A DNA stretch of 64,000 nt, from positions 4,216,001 to 4,280,000 of the forward strand of contig OZ253541.1 in the NCBI GenBank assembly GCA_965262365.1, given 5' to 3'. The notes under the pieces are model-generated. The model saw only the letters and a list, made by a program, of their open reading frames with translations, was not told the DNA's origin and searched no databases. This stretch comes from UBA6522 sp965262365 (lineage in GTDB: Bacteria > Pseudomonadota > Gammaproteobacteria > Steroidobacterales > Rariloculaceae). How positions within the stretch are numbered: the first letter of the stretch is position 1; every line of letters begins with the position of its first letter. This document shows, one piece after another, positions 1 to 7,575 of this stretch. Made by a program: the position numbers and the translations under genes.

Positions 1-168
1 ACCGCAGTAACCGAGATGGGCGGAATCATCTTCCCGCCGGTGCCGTCCTTCTACGCCAAACTCGAAAATCTCGACGCCATGGTCAATCAAACCGTCGGCC
101 GCATGCTTGACCTCTTCGAAATCGATTCCAGCCTCGTCAGACGCTGGCAGGGCGTAAAGGAAAACTAG
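1..168 (+). CDS. ubiX: Flavin prenyltransferase UbiX, C-terminal end (partial)
   Basis: The frame is open from the first base and codes 55 residues before TAG at 166-168. The stretch GGIIFPPVPSFY, followed by TVGRMLDLF, matches the C-terminal part of UbiX/Pad1 flavin prenyltransferases, which make the prenylated FMN cofactor used by UbiD-type decarboxylases (ubiquinone synthesis). The start lies outside the window, so length and active site cannot be checked. Identification rests on these two conserved motifs. Confidence 0.85.
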   Translation, partial: TAVTEMGGIIFPPVPSFYAKLENLDAMVNQTVGRMLDLFEIDSSLVRRWQGVKEN

Positions 169-222
169 CCGCCCCCAAATCACCACCATCCCCCTGATCC
201 CCGTCACTCACCCACCAACGTA

Positions 223-370
223 GCGAGGATGAGTGCGGACAGCCGCTGTGCGCGTCGTGGGCGCGGTGCGGGGCCATGGATGGCCAGGAGCGCCGCGCCC
301 TCGATTGGAGCCCCGCCAGGGATGGCGGGGCGGAATTGAGCGCACAGCGGCTGTCCGCACTCATCCTCGC
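223..370. repeat. Perfect 31-bp inverted repeat with an internal hairpin
   Basis: Bases 223-253 and 340-370 are exact reverse complements (31 bp each), separated by 86 bp. The spacer contains a second perfect 8-bp hairpin at 311-330 (CCCCGCCA / TGGCGGGG). The unit fills the gap between the end of ubiX and the end of folE, which converge on it. It could be a bidirectional terminator, a REP-like element or a small mobile palindrome; there is no T-run typical of an intrinsic terminator. Nothing protein-coding is seen here. Confidence 0.8.
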
Positions 371-429
371 GGCAACGAAGCCAAAGCAATCAAAGGAAAT
401 GCGCACGCGCGGCATCCCCCCAGCGAGAA

Positions 430-1053
430 TCAGTCCGGCAGCCGCGCCCGGCGAATGATATTCAGGAATTCGGCGCGTGTTCGCGGATCAGAGCGAAAGT
501 CCCCCAACAGGTGGCTCGTCATCATCGCCACACCCGGCTTGTGGATGCCCCGCGTCGTCATGCAATGGTGCACGCCCTCGACCACCACGCCCACACCCTT
601 CGGCTTGAGTACGTCATTGATGCAATTGGCGATCTGCGCGGTCATGGCCTCCTGCACCTGCAACCGCTTGGCAAACGTTTCCACCACGCGTGCCAGCTTG
701 CTGATGCCCACGACCTTGCGGTCCGGCAGGTAGCCCACCTGGACCTTGCCGATGATGGGAGCCAGGTGGTGTTCGCAGTGGGATTCGAAACTGATATCCC
801 GCAGCACAATCATTTCGTCGTAACCGTCGACTTCGTAGAAGGTCCGGCGCAGGTATTCGACGGGATCGTCGTTGTAGCCGGCAAACCATTCCTCGTATGC
901 CTTCACCACCCGGCCGGGCGTGGCCCGGAGTCCTTCCCGGTCGGGGTTGTCGCCCAGCCAGCGAAGCAGCGTTCGCACGGCACTTTCGGCTTCTGATCGA
1001 CTCGGTCGAGACACCTCGGCTCCTGATACTCGCGCGTCAATCGCGCGGGGCAT
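430..1053 (-). CDS. folE: GTP cyclohydrolase I
   Basis: A 207-residue protein of normal length for FolE, which converts GTP to 7,8-dihydroneopterin triphosphate, the first step of tetrahydrofolate synthesis. The zinc ligands are visible in CEHH (about residue 93) and in VHHCMTTRGI (about 161-170); the family signature SHCEHHLAPIIGKVQVGYLP is complete. It reads toward the palindrome at 223-370 and away from the YbjQ-family gene. The first 20 residues are poorly conserved, so a slightly later start is possible. Confidence 0.95.
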   Translation of the reverse strand: MPRAIDARVSGAEVSRPSRSEAESAVRTLLRWLGDNPDREGLRATPGRVVKAYEEWFAGYNDDPVEYLRRTFYEVDGYDEMIVLRDISFESHCEHHLAPIIGKVQVGYLPDRKVVGISKLARVVETFAKRLQVQEAMTAQIANCINDVLKPKGVGVVVEGVHHCMTTRGIHKPGVAMMTSHLLGDFRSDPRTRAEFLNIIRRARLPD

Positions 1054-1160
1054 CGCAGTCTAAGGCCGGCCCGCGGCCTGCGCAAGGTAGCGACAAGCCC
1101 GCAGGGCCCGGCGAACCTGCTCTGCGAGACGAGTGCCCCCTATGCACAGCCTGACCTGCC

Positions 1161-1499
1161 TCAACGAAGCCGCACAGCCGTCCCGGAAGCCACCAGAAAC
1201 AACATGCCCTTGCCTCCGCCGCTGATCTCGTTGTAATCCAGGTCCACACCGACGACGGCATTTGCACCGAGCTCCCCTGCCTTTTGTGCGAGATCTTCGA
1301 GGCAGGTCTCCCTGGCCTGCTGCAGCGCCTTCTGGTGCGTGCCGCTGCGGCCTCCAACAATGTCGCGCAGGCCGCCAAGCAAATCGCGGAAGATGTTCAC
1401 GCCAAGCACGCATTCCGCGGTGACGATTCCCAGGACTTCGCGGATCTCACGACCCGGGTAGTCGGGGGTCGTGGTCATGTTCGATGGGGGAACCTGCAT
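1161..1499 (-). CDS. YbjQ/UPF0145 family protein
   Basis: A 112-residue protein with the conserved blocks VNIFRDLLGGLRDIVGGRSG and ELGANAVVGVDLDY of the UPF0145/YbjQ family, which forms small pentameric assemblies of unknown role (sometimes called heavy-metal-binding domain). The start at 1499 (MQVPPSN) is chosen because a GGAG-type ribosome-binding site precedes it and because homologues begin here; the frame stays open another 58 codons upstream without family similarity. No operon partner is evident. Confidence 0.85.
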   Translation of the reverse strand: MQVPPSNMTTTPDYPGREIREVLGIVTAECVLGVNIFRDLLGGLRDIVGGRSGTHQKALQQARETCLEDLAQKAGELGANAVVGVDLDYNEISGGGKGMLFLVASGTAVRLR

Positions 1500-1573
1500 T
1501 TTCAATCTCCTCTGTCTTCGTCTCTGCTCGTCGCTCTTCATCGCGACGCGCTTTTGCGGGCCGCTGACCACCG

Positions 1574-2350
1574 TTGTATCGTGCGCCGGTGACACGCGCA
1601 CTTCAACCTCCCTGGCCGCCGGAGCCGGCCATATTTCTCGACCTTGACGGCACCTTGATCGAGATCGCTCCACGCCCGGATGCCGTCAGGCGCAGCCAAC
1701 GCCTGGACGCGTTGCTCGAGTGCCTGCCCGCGGTAACAGGAAATGCCCTCGCCATCGTCAGCGGGCGTACGGTTGCGGATGTGGACCGGCTGCTCTCTCC
1801 CCATACGCTTGCGGTTGCGGGCATCCACGGGCTGGAGCGGCGCAGCGCGGCCGGGGAAATCAGCCGCGCAACCGTTTCACTCGACTGGATAGATAGTGCC
1901 CGTGACGCCATGGAACGCTTCGTTGAGTCCCATCCCGGACTCCTGTTGGAGAACAAGGGTGTGAGTCTGGCATTACACTACCGGAATCGTCCCGAGTTGG
2001 AGAGCACTGTGCGGCACTTTGTTGCAGGCCTCGATCTTCCGGTTGCCGCCGAACGGCTGCAGGGCCGCAAGGTGATGGAAGTCAAACCTCGGCACATGAA
2101 CAAGGGCACGGCGATCCGCGCCTATATGTCCGAACCGCCCTTTGCCGGACGCACGCCGGTATTCGCCGGCGATGACGTAACGGACGAGTCCGGGTTCGTC
2201 GTGGTAAACGAACTCGGCGGCATCTCGGTCAAGGTCGGGGATGGCGCCACGGCGGCGACCTGGACCCTTCCAGGTGTCTCTCACGTGCTCGGTTGGCTGG
2301 CCGAGGCAGTCTCCGATCAGCACGCGAGCAATGGAACTCGCCCCACATGA
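1574..2350 (+). CDS. otsB: Trehalose-6-phosphate phosphatase
   Basis: About 258 residues with the HAD-superfamily motif FLDLDGTL near the N-terminus, the SGR motif (IVSGRTVADVD) and the late acidic motif FAGDDVTDE, as expected for OtsB, which dephosphorylates trehalose-6-phosphate to trehalose. The start used is TTG at 1574; GTG at 1589 is an equally possible start. The stop overlaps the start of the next gene (ATGA at 2347-2350), indicating translational coupling with the GH15 hydrolase. Confidence 0.93.
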   Translation: MYRAPVTRALQPPWPPEPAIFLDLDGTLIEIAPRPDAVRRSQRLDALLECLPAVTGNALAIVSGRTVADVDRLLSPHTLAVAGIHGLERRSAAGEISRATVSLDWIDSARDAMERFVESHPGLLLENKGVSLALHYRNRPELESTVRHFVAGLDLPVAAERLQGRKVMEVKPRHMNKGTAIRAYMSEPPFAGRTPVFAGDDVTDESGFVVVNELGGISVKVGDGATAATWTLPGVSHVLGWLAEAVSDQHASNGTRPT

Positions 2351-4134
2351 ACACGCTGGATCTCGGACTCATCGGAAATTGCCAGGTGGGTGTTCTGGTC
2401 AACCCGCTCGGTCGGTTTGTCTGGGGCTGTTTCCCGCGAGTTGACAGCGATCCGGCATTTTGCTCGCTCCTGGGCGGTGGCGGCGAGGCCGAAACAGGCT
2501 TCTTCGACGTGGAACTGCTCGACCTCGACCGCAGCGAGCAGGCCTACGACGGCAATACGGCCATCCTGGTAACGACTCTGTACGACAAGTCTGGGGGTTG
2601 CGTGCGCGTCGAGGATTTCGCGCCACGATATGAACAATTCGGCCGTACGTTTCGCCCCATCATGGTCATGCGCCGCATTACCCCGCTGACCGGAAGCCCG
2701 ACCGTCCGCATCCGCCTGCGCCCCGCCGCCGATTACGGCCGCAAGCGGGCCGATGTCACCTTCGGCAGCAATCACATTCGTTACGTGGACAGCCGATTCA
2801 CGCTGCGGCTTACCACAAATGCATCATTGACCTCGGTTCTCGAGGAACGCGCCATTGTCCTGGAGGAACCCCTGAGCCTGATCCTCGGTGCGGACGAAAC
2901 CATTCCCGATCATCCGAACAAGATCAGCCAGGAAATGCTCGAGGAAACCCGGCGATACTGGCACCGCTGGGTGCGCGGGCTGTTCTTGCCGTTCGAATGG
3001 CAGGACGAAGTCATCCGAGCCGCGATCACGCTCAAGCTCTGTACCTACGAAGACACCGGCGCGGTGCTGGCGGCACTCACGACGTCGATTCCCGAAGCCC
3101 CTCACAGCGGCCGCAACTGGGACTACCGCTTCTGCTGGTTGCGGGACAGCTACTACGTCGTCAAGGCGCTCAACCGGCTCGGCGTCACCAAGACCATGGA
3201 ATCGTTTCTCGGCTACCTGAACAACATCGTCGGCGAGTTGGGCAGCCCGGAGCAGCTTCAGCCGGTCTACGGCGTGACCGGGCGGGCCCGGTTGGAGGAA
3301 CGAACCGTCGAGACGCTTCCCGGGTATCGCGGCATGGGGCCGGTTCGCGTCGGCAACCAGGCGTACCGGCAGATTCAGAACGACGTCTACGGCGCCGTCG
3401 TGCTGGCCGCCACCCAGCAATTCTTCGATCGCCGGCTGGCCCGCCAGGGCGGACGCCAGGAATTCGAGCGGCTGGAGGCGCTCGGCGGCCGCGCCGTCGA
3501 ACTGTTCGATCAGCCCGATGCAGGGCTGTGGGAGTATCGGGGCCGGCAGGAAGTGCACACCTACTCGAGCGCCATGTGCTGGGCGGCATGCGACCGACTG
3601 GCGAGAATCGCCGGACACCTGAATCTGAGCAACCGCGCCGAGCACTGGACCGGGACTGCCGCCCGATTGCACAAGACAATTTCCGCAGCGGCCTGGAACG
3701 CCGAAAGAGAAACCTTCATGGGGGCCTTCGGCGGAAACACGCTGGATGCGAGCCTCTTGACGCTTGCGGACCTGGGCTTCGTGCGCGCCCAGGACCCGCG
3801 ATTCGTGGGCACCCTTGAAGCGGTGGAAAACGAACTGCGCCAGGGCCCCTACATGTTCCGTTACGCCAATCCGGACGACTTCGGGATGCCAGAAACCGCC
3901 TTCAACATCTGCACATTCTGGTACATTGACGCCCTCGCGGCCGTGGGGCGGCGCCGCGAAGCGAGAGAACTTTTCTGCAATATGCTGGAAAGGCGCAACG
4001 ACCTGGGGTTGCTCTCGGAAGACCTGAATCCCGATACCGGGGAACTCTGGGGCAACTTTCCACAGACCTACAGCATGGTGGGCATCGTCAACGGTGCCAC
4101 TCGCCTGAGCCGCTCCTGGGAGGAAGCGCTGTGA
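2347..4134 (+). CDS. Glycoside hydrolase family 15 protein (glucoamylase/trehalase type)
   Basis: About 595 residues. The GH15 hallmark RNWDYRFCWLRDSYYVVKAL is near residue 257, with the downstream blocks VGNQAYRQIQNDVYG and the C-terminal LLSEDLNPDTGELWGNFPQ, which holds the expected catalytic glutamate region. Bacterial GH15 proteins of this architecture act as glucoamylases or as trehalases; its place between otsB and otsA makes a trehalose-related role the best inference. ATG at 2347 overlaps the otsB stop by 4 bp; earlier in-frame codons lie inside otsB and are not conserved. Confidence 0.9.
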   Translation: MNTLDLGLIGNCQVGVLVNPLGRFVWGCFPRVDSDPAFCSLLGGGGEAETGFFDVELLDLDRSEQAYDGNTAILVTTLYDKSGGCVRVEDFAPRYEQFGRTFRPIMVMRRITPLTGSPTVRIRLRPAADYGRKRADVTFGSNHIRYVDSRFTLRLTTNASLTSVLEERAIVLEEPLSLILGADETIPDHPNKISQEMLEETRRYWHRWVRGLFLPFEWQDEVIRAAITLKLCTYEDTGAVLAALTTSIPEAPHSGRNWDYRFCWLRDSYYVVKALNRLGVTKTMESFLGYLNNIVGELGSPEQLQPVYGVTGRARLEERTVETLPGYRGMGPVRVGNQAYRQIQNDVYGAVVLAATQQFFDRRLARQGGRQEFERLEALGGRAVELFDQPDAGLWEYRGRQEVHTYSSAMCWAACDRLARIAGHLNLSNRAEHWTGTAARLHKTISAAAWNAERETFMGAFGGNTLDASLLTLADLGFVRAQDPRFVGTLEAVENELRQGPYMFRYANPDDFGMPETAFNICTFWYIDALAAVGRRREARELFCNMLERRNDLGLLSEDLNPDTGELWGNFPQTYSMVGIVNGATRLSRSWEEAL

Positions 4135-4150
4135 CGACTCCAACGACCGC

Positions 4151-4209
4151 TGGCAGCCCGTGGCAAAAGTCCCGCGGCGCACCGAGACTGGTGAGGTGCC
4201 CGGCTGCCA
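4151..4209. repeat. Nested inverted repeat in the otsA leader; copy 1 of a dispersed 15-mer
   Basis: In the 92-bp gap before otsA, TGGCAGCC (4151-4158) pairs with GGCTGCCA (4202-4209), and inside it GCACC pairs with GGTGC, giving a nested stem. The first 15 bases, TGGCAGCCCGTGGCA, recur as the reverse complement at 11837-11851 and 29160-29174. It may be a REP-like repeat or a leader structure; function is not known. Confidence 0.5.
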
Positions 4210-4226
4210 AGCGAGGCTCGTGAAAC

Positions 4227-5615
4227 ATGCAGGGTAGATTGATCGCCGTCTCCAACCGCGTGGCCATCCCCAAGGCGGGCAAGGTCGCGGGCGGACTCGC
4301 CGTCGGGGTGCTGGCGGCGCTGGAAGAGCAGGGCGGCATCTGGTTCGGCTGGAGCGGCAAAAAAACGGGCCAGGACCCGCGCGATCCCGTTCTCGAAACC
4401 CGCGGGCGTATCACCTACGCCACCATCGATCTGAAGAGAAGGGATTTCGAGAACTACTACAACGGCTTCTCCAACAACAGCCTCTGGCCGCTGTGTCACT
4501 ACATGCTCGGATTCTTCTCCTTCCGCCGCTTCCAGTACGACGCCTACTGCCGGGTCAACGAACTGTTCGCCCGCAAGCTCGTCCCGCTCCTTGAGCCCGA
4601 CGACATCATCTGGGTACACGACTATCACCTGATCCCCCTGGCCGCGGAACTGCGCAGAGCGGGCGTCACCAATCCGATCGGATTCTTTCTTCACGTGCCC
4701 TTCCCCAGCTTTGATGCCCTGCGCGCGCTTCCTCCGTACGAGCACCTGCTTCGCTCCATGTCGTCCTATGACGTGATCGGGTTTCAGACGGAGACGGACC
4801 TGCGCGCCTTTCAGGATTCCATGCGGCAACCCGAGATCGGCGGACGGTTGCTGGATAATCGACGCATTGAAGCCTACGGTCGAACCTTCTGCGCGGATGT
4901 CTTTCCCATCGGCGTGGATGTGGAAGATTGCCGCAACCTGGCCGCGAAAAATATTGATGACCGACGCGTACACCGCCTGACCGACAGCCTGCGGGAACGA
5001 AAATTGATCATGGGAGTCGATCGGCTGGACTACAGCAAGGGACTGGAGTTGCGCTTTCGTTCCTTCCAGCGATTGCTCAAGAAGTACCCGACCAATCGGG
5101 GGCAGGTGGTTTTCCTGCAGATCGCGCCGCCGACGCGCACCGGCGTGCGAACCTATGACGCCATCCGGGAGGAACTGGAACTCGCCTCCGGCAACATCAA
5201 TGGGCGATTCGCCGAAATGGATTGGGTACCCATCCGTTACCTGAACCGCGCCTACGACCGGGGCGTGCTCATGTCGCTGCTCAGGCTGGCGGACATCGGC
5301 CTGGTGACACCCATTCGCGACGGCATGAACCTGGTCGCCAAGGAATACCTGGCTACGCAGGATCCGAAAAACCCGGGGGTTCTGGTGTTATCGACGCTGG
5401 CCGGAGCCGCCCGGGAACTCACCGGGGCGGTACTGGTCAATCCCTATGATCGGGAGGGCGTTGCCGACGGCATGCAACAGGCCATCGAAATGCGCCTGGA
5501 GGAACGCCGGGAACGCTACCAGTCCATGATCGGAATATTGCAGCGTAACGACATCCATGCCTGGTGCAGCCGCTTCATCGAATCGCTTCGGGCCGAGCAC
5601 GCAGCGCACCCTTGA
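4227..5615 (+). CDS. otsA: Trehalose-6-phosphate synthase
   Basis: A 462-residue glycosyltransferase family 20 enzyme that joins UDP-glucose (or another NDP-glucose) to glucose-6-phosphate. It shows the family blocks RLIAVSNRVAIP (N-terminus), GGIWFGWSGK, WVHDYHLIPLAAELR, IGFFLHVPFPS, GVDRLDYSKGLELRF and DGMNLVAKEYLA in the right order, with normal length. It completes an otsB-GH15-otsA block for making and possibly breaking down trehalose, a compatible solute, which fits a saline or desiccating habitat. Confidence 0.95.
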   Translation: MQGRLIAVSNRVAIPKAGKVAGGLAVGVLAALEEQGGIWFGWSGKKTGQDPRDPVLETRGRITYATIDLKRRDFENYYNGFSNNSLWPLCHYMLGFFSFRRFQYDAYCRVNELFARKLVPLLEPDDIIWVHDYHLIPLAAELRRAGVTNPIGFFLHVPFPSFDALRALPPYEHLLRSMSSYDVIGFQTETDLRAFQDSMRQPEIGGRLLDNRRIEAYGRTFCADVFPIGVDVEDCRNLAAKNIDDRRVHRLTDSLRERKLIMGVDRLDYSKGLELRFRSFQRLLKKYPTNRGQVVFLQIAPPTRTGVRTYDAIREELELASGNINGRFAEMDWVPIRYLNRAYDRGVLMSLLRLADIGLVTPIRDGMNLVAKEYLATQDPKNPGVLVLSTLAGAARELTGAVLVNPYDREGVADGMQQAIEMRLEERRERYQSMIGILQRNDIHAWCSRFIESLRAEHAAHP

Positions 5616-5633
5616 TTCAGGTCACTTGACACA

Positions 5634-6446
5634 ATGAATGCCCGCCCGAACAGACCGCCGACGCGCACGGGAAGCGCGCCCGGACTCCGGGGTTACCCGT
5701 CGTCAGGGCGGCTCGCGGTCGTGCTGGCCGCGGCATTCGCCCTGGCGCCATCCGTCGCGACGCCTGCCGAGCCCGAGACCTGCGTGATTCTGCTGCACGG
5801 ACTCGGCCGAACGCCCTTGTCCATGCTGCCGCTGAAGTTCGCTTTGGACCGCGCAGGGTACCGGACGGTGACCCAGGGCTATCTCTCCCTTGCCAATCCT
5901 GTCGAGGAGCTATCCGGCACACGGATCCCGGAGGCCCTGGCAAAGTGCGAGTCGGCCCCCGACGCGCCGGTCCACTTCGTGGCGCACTCGCTGGGGGGTA
6001 TCCTGGTGCGTCACTTCCTGCAGGACCACGACGTTCCGGACGGCAGCCGCATGGTGATGCTGGGTCCGCCGAATCACGGCAGCGAATTGATCGACGAATT
6101 CGCCGATGACCCGTGGTTTACGGTGATGGGTCCCGCCGCGCAGCAGTTGGGTACCGGTGCCGACAGCGTGCCGGCGAATCTCGGCCCGGTGGACCTGGAA
6201 ATCGGCATCATCGCGGGCACCCGCACGAGCCTCGACGCCATGCTCCTGCAGGCCGCACCACTGCCCGAGCCGAACGACGGCAAGGTCAGCCTGGACAGCG
6301 CACGCCTCGACGAGATGCAGGACTTTCTTGCCGTCGACGAAACCCATACGTTCATACTCACGGACGCACAGGTCATGGAGCAGGTCATCGCGTTCCTGGG
6401 GAACGGCCGCTTCCTGACGGTCGATGAGACAGGCGAGACCGAATGA
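5634..6446 (+). CDS. Exported lipase-like alpha/beta hydrolase
   Basis: 270 residues. A basic N-terminus followed by a hydrophobic stretch (VVLAAAFALAPSVATPA) looks like a signal peptide, so the protein is probably periplasmic. The core has the lipase-type oxyanion region VILLHGLGRTPLSM and the nucleophile elbow HFVAHSLGGILVRH, plus LGPPNHGSEL. It resembles short esterases/lipases of the triacylglycerol lipase group; the substrate cannot be told. Its end overlaps the next gene by 4 bp (ATGA), suggesting co-transcription with xdhC. Confidence 0.8.
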   Translation: MNARPNRPPTRTGSAPGLRGYPSSGRLAVVLAAAFALAPSVATPAEPETCVILLHGLGRTPLSMLPLKFALDRAGYRTVTQGYLSLANPVEELSGTRIPEALAKCESAPDAPVHFVAHSLGGILVRHFLQDHDVPDGSRMVMLGPPNHGSELIDEFADDPWFTVMGPAAQQLGTGADSVPANLGPVDLEIGIIAGTRTSLDAMLLQAAPLPEPNDGKVSLDSARLDEMQDFLAVDETHTFILTDAQVMEQVIAFLGNGRFLTVDETGETE

Positions 6447-7510
6447 GCGCCCGAGGCCTCATCCGGACCTTCGAGCGCTGGAGGCGAACCGGTGAGCCCA
6501 TGGTGCTTGCGACGGTATACGAGACGCTGGGTTCCACCTACAGCAAGGCCGGGCACCGAATACTGATCGCCGCCAACGGGGACTACCAGGGCCTGGTGAG
6601 CGGCGGGTGCCTGGAGGGCGACCTGGCGGAGCGAGCCCGCGGAGCGATCGAAGCCAACGAACCGCTGGCGATCAGCTTCGACATGCGTGACGAGGCCGAT
6701 GACCTGTGGGGCCTGGGAGTGGGTTGCAATGGGCTGATCCGCATCCTGTTGCAGCCCCTGACCGCCGCAGAAGACTACCAGCCGTTTGCGGGCATCGCCG
6801 AGCGCCTGCTCCTGGCGAAACCGGCCGTGGTCGCGACGGTCGTTGCGAAGTCGGGCGGAGACAGCGCGCTTGAACCGGGCGCGACGCTGGTGTGGGAGGA
6901 GGGTGATACCGACCCCGACTCGTTCGGACGCCTGGTACCCGGATGCCGGGACGCTCTGGCGGCCAACAGGGCCATCTACCGTTGCGAGGCAGACGGTGTA
7001 GCCGTGCTCTACGCGCCGCTCAAACCGATCCGGCAACTTTTGGTCCTTGGTGCCGGCCTGGACGCGGTGCCGGTCGTCAACATGGCAGCGGAACTGGGCT
7101 GGCGGGTCACCGTTGCCGATCACCGGCCGGCCTACCTGGAAAAGGGCGAATTCAAGGCGGCCGAAGAAACCCGGCTGATCGATCCGGCCGCCATGAGCCG
7201 GGAACTCGACCCGGCAAGGTTCGATGCCATCATCGTCATGAGCCACCACCTGATGACCGATCAAGCCTATCTGGAGCAGCTTGCCGCAGTACCGGTGCGC
7301 TACCTGGGCGTGTTGGGCCCGAAGGACCGCCGCGACCGCCTGCTCGCGGCCATTGGCAATGCCGGCGAGTCGCTCCAGGGCAGATTGATGGGCCCGGTGG
7401 GGCTCGACATCGGCGCCGACGACCCGGAATCCATCGCGCTGTCGTTGCTGGCGGAGATGCACGCCGTGCTCGCCGGCGCTTCGGGGCGGACGTTGACCGC
7501 AGCGGATTGA
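6443..7510 (+). CDS. XdhC/CoxI family protein (molybdoenzyme maturation factor)
   Basis: 355 residues with an N-terminal XdhC/CoxI domain (VLATVYETLGSTYSKAGHR, then GLVSGGCLEGDLAERAR) and a C-terminal Rossmann-like XdhC_C domain (LLVLGAGLDAVPVVNMAAELGW about residues 195-220; YLGVLGPKDRRDRLL near 285). Such proteins bind molybdenum cofactor, help sulfurate it and insert it into xanthine-dehydrogenase-type enzymes. No molybdo-hydroxylase is in the window; Moco synthesis genes lie nearby (moeA, moaA-E, mocA-like). Confidence 0.87.
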   Translation: MSARGLIRTFERWRRTGEPMVLATVYETLGSTYSKAGHRILIAANGDYQGLVSGGCLEGDLAERARGAIEANEPLAISFDMRDEADDLWGLGVGCNGLIRILLQPLTAAEDYQPFAGIAERLLLAKPAVVATVVAKSGGDSALEPGATLVWEEGDTDPDSFGRLVPGCRDALAANRAIYRCEADGVAVLYAPLKPIRQLLVLGAGLDAVPVVNMAAELGWRVTVADHRPAYLEKGEFKAAEETRLIDPAAMSRELDPARFDAIIVMSHHLMTDQAYLEQLAAVPVRYLGVLGPKDRRDRLLAAIGNAGESLQGRLMGPVGLDIGADDPESIALSLLAEMHAVLAGASGRTLTAAD

Positions 7511-7575
7511 CGCCTGGAGGCCGCTACCTGGTGACACTATCCGAGATGGCACTGTTGGACCTGTAGCCGCGCCAA

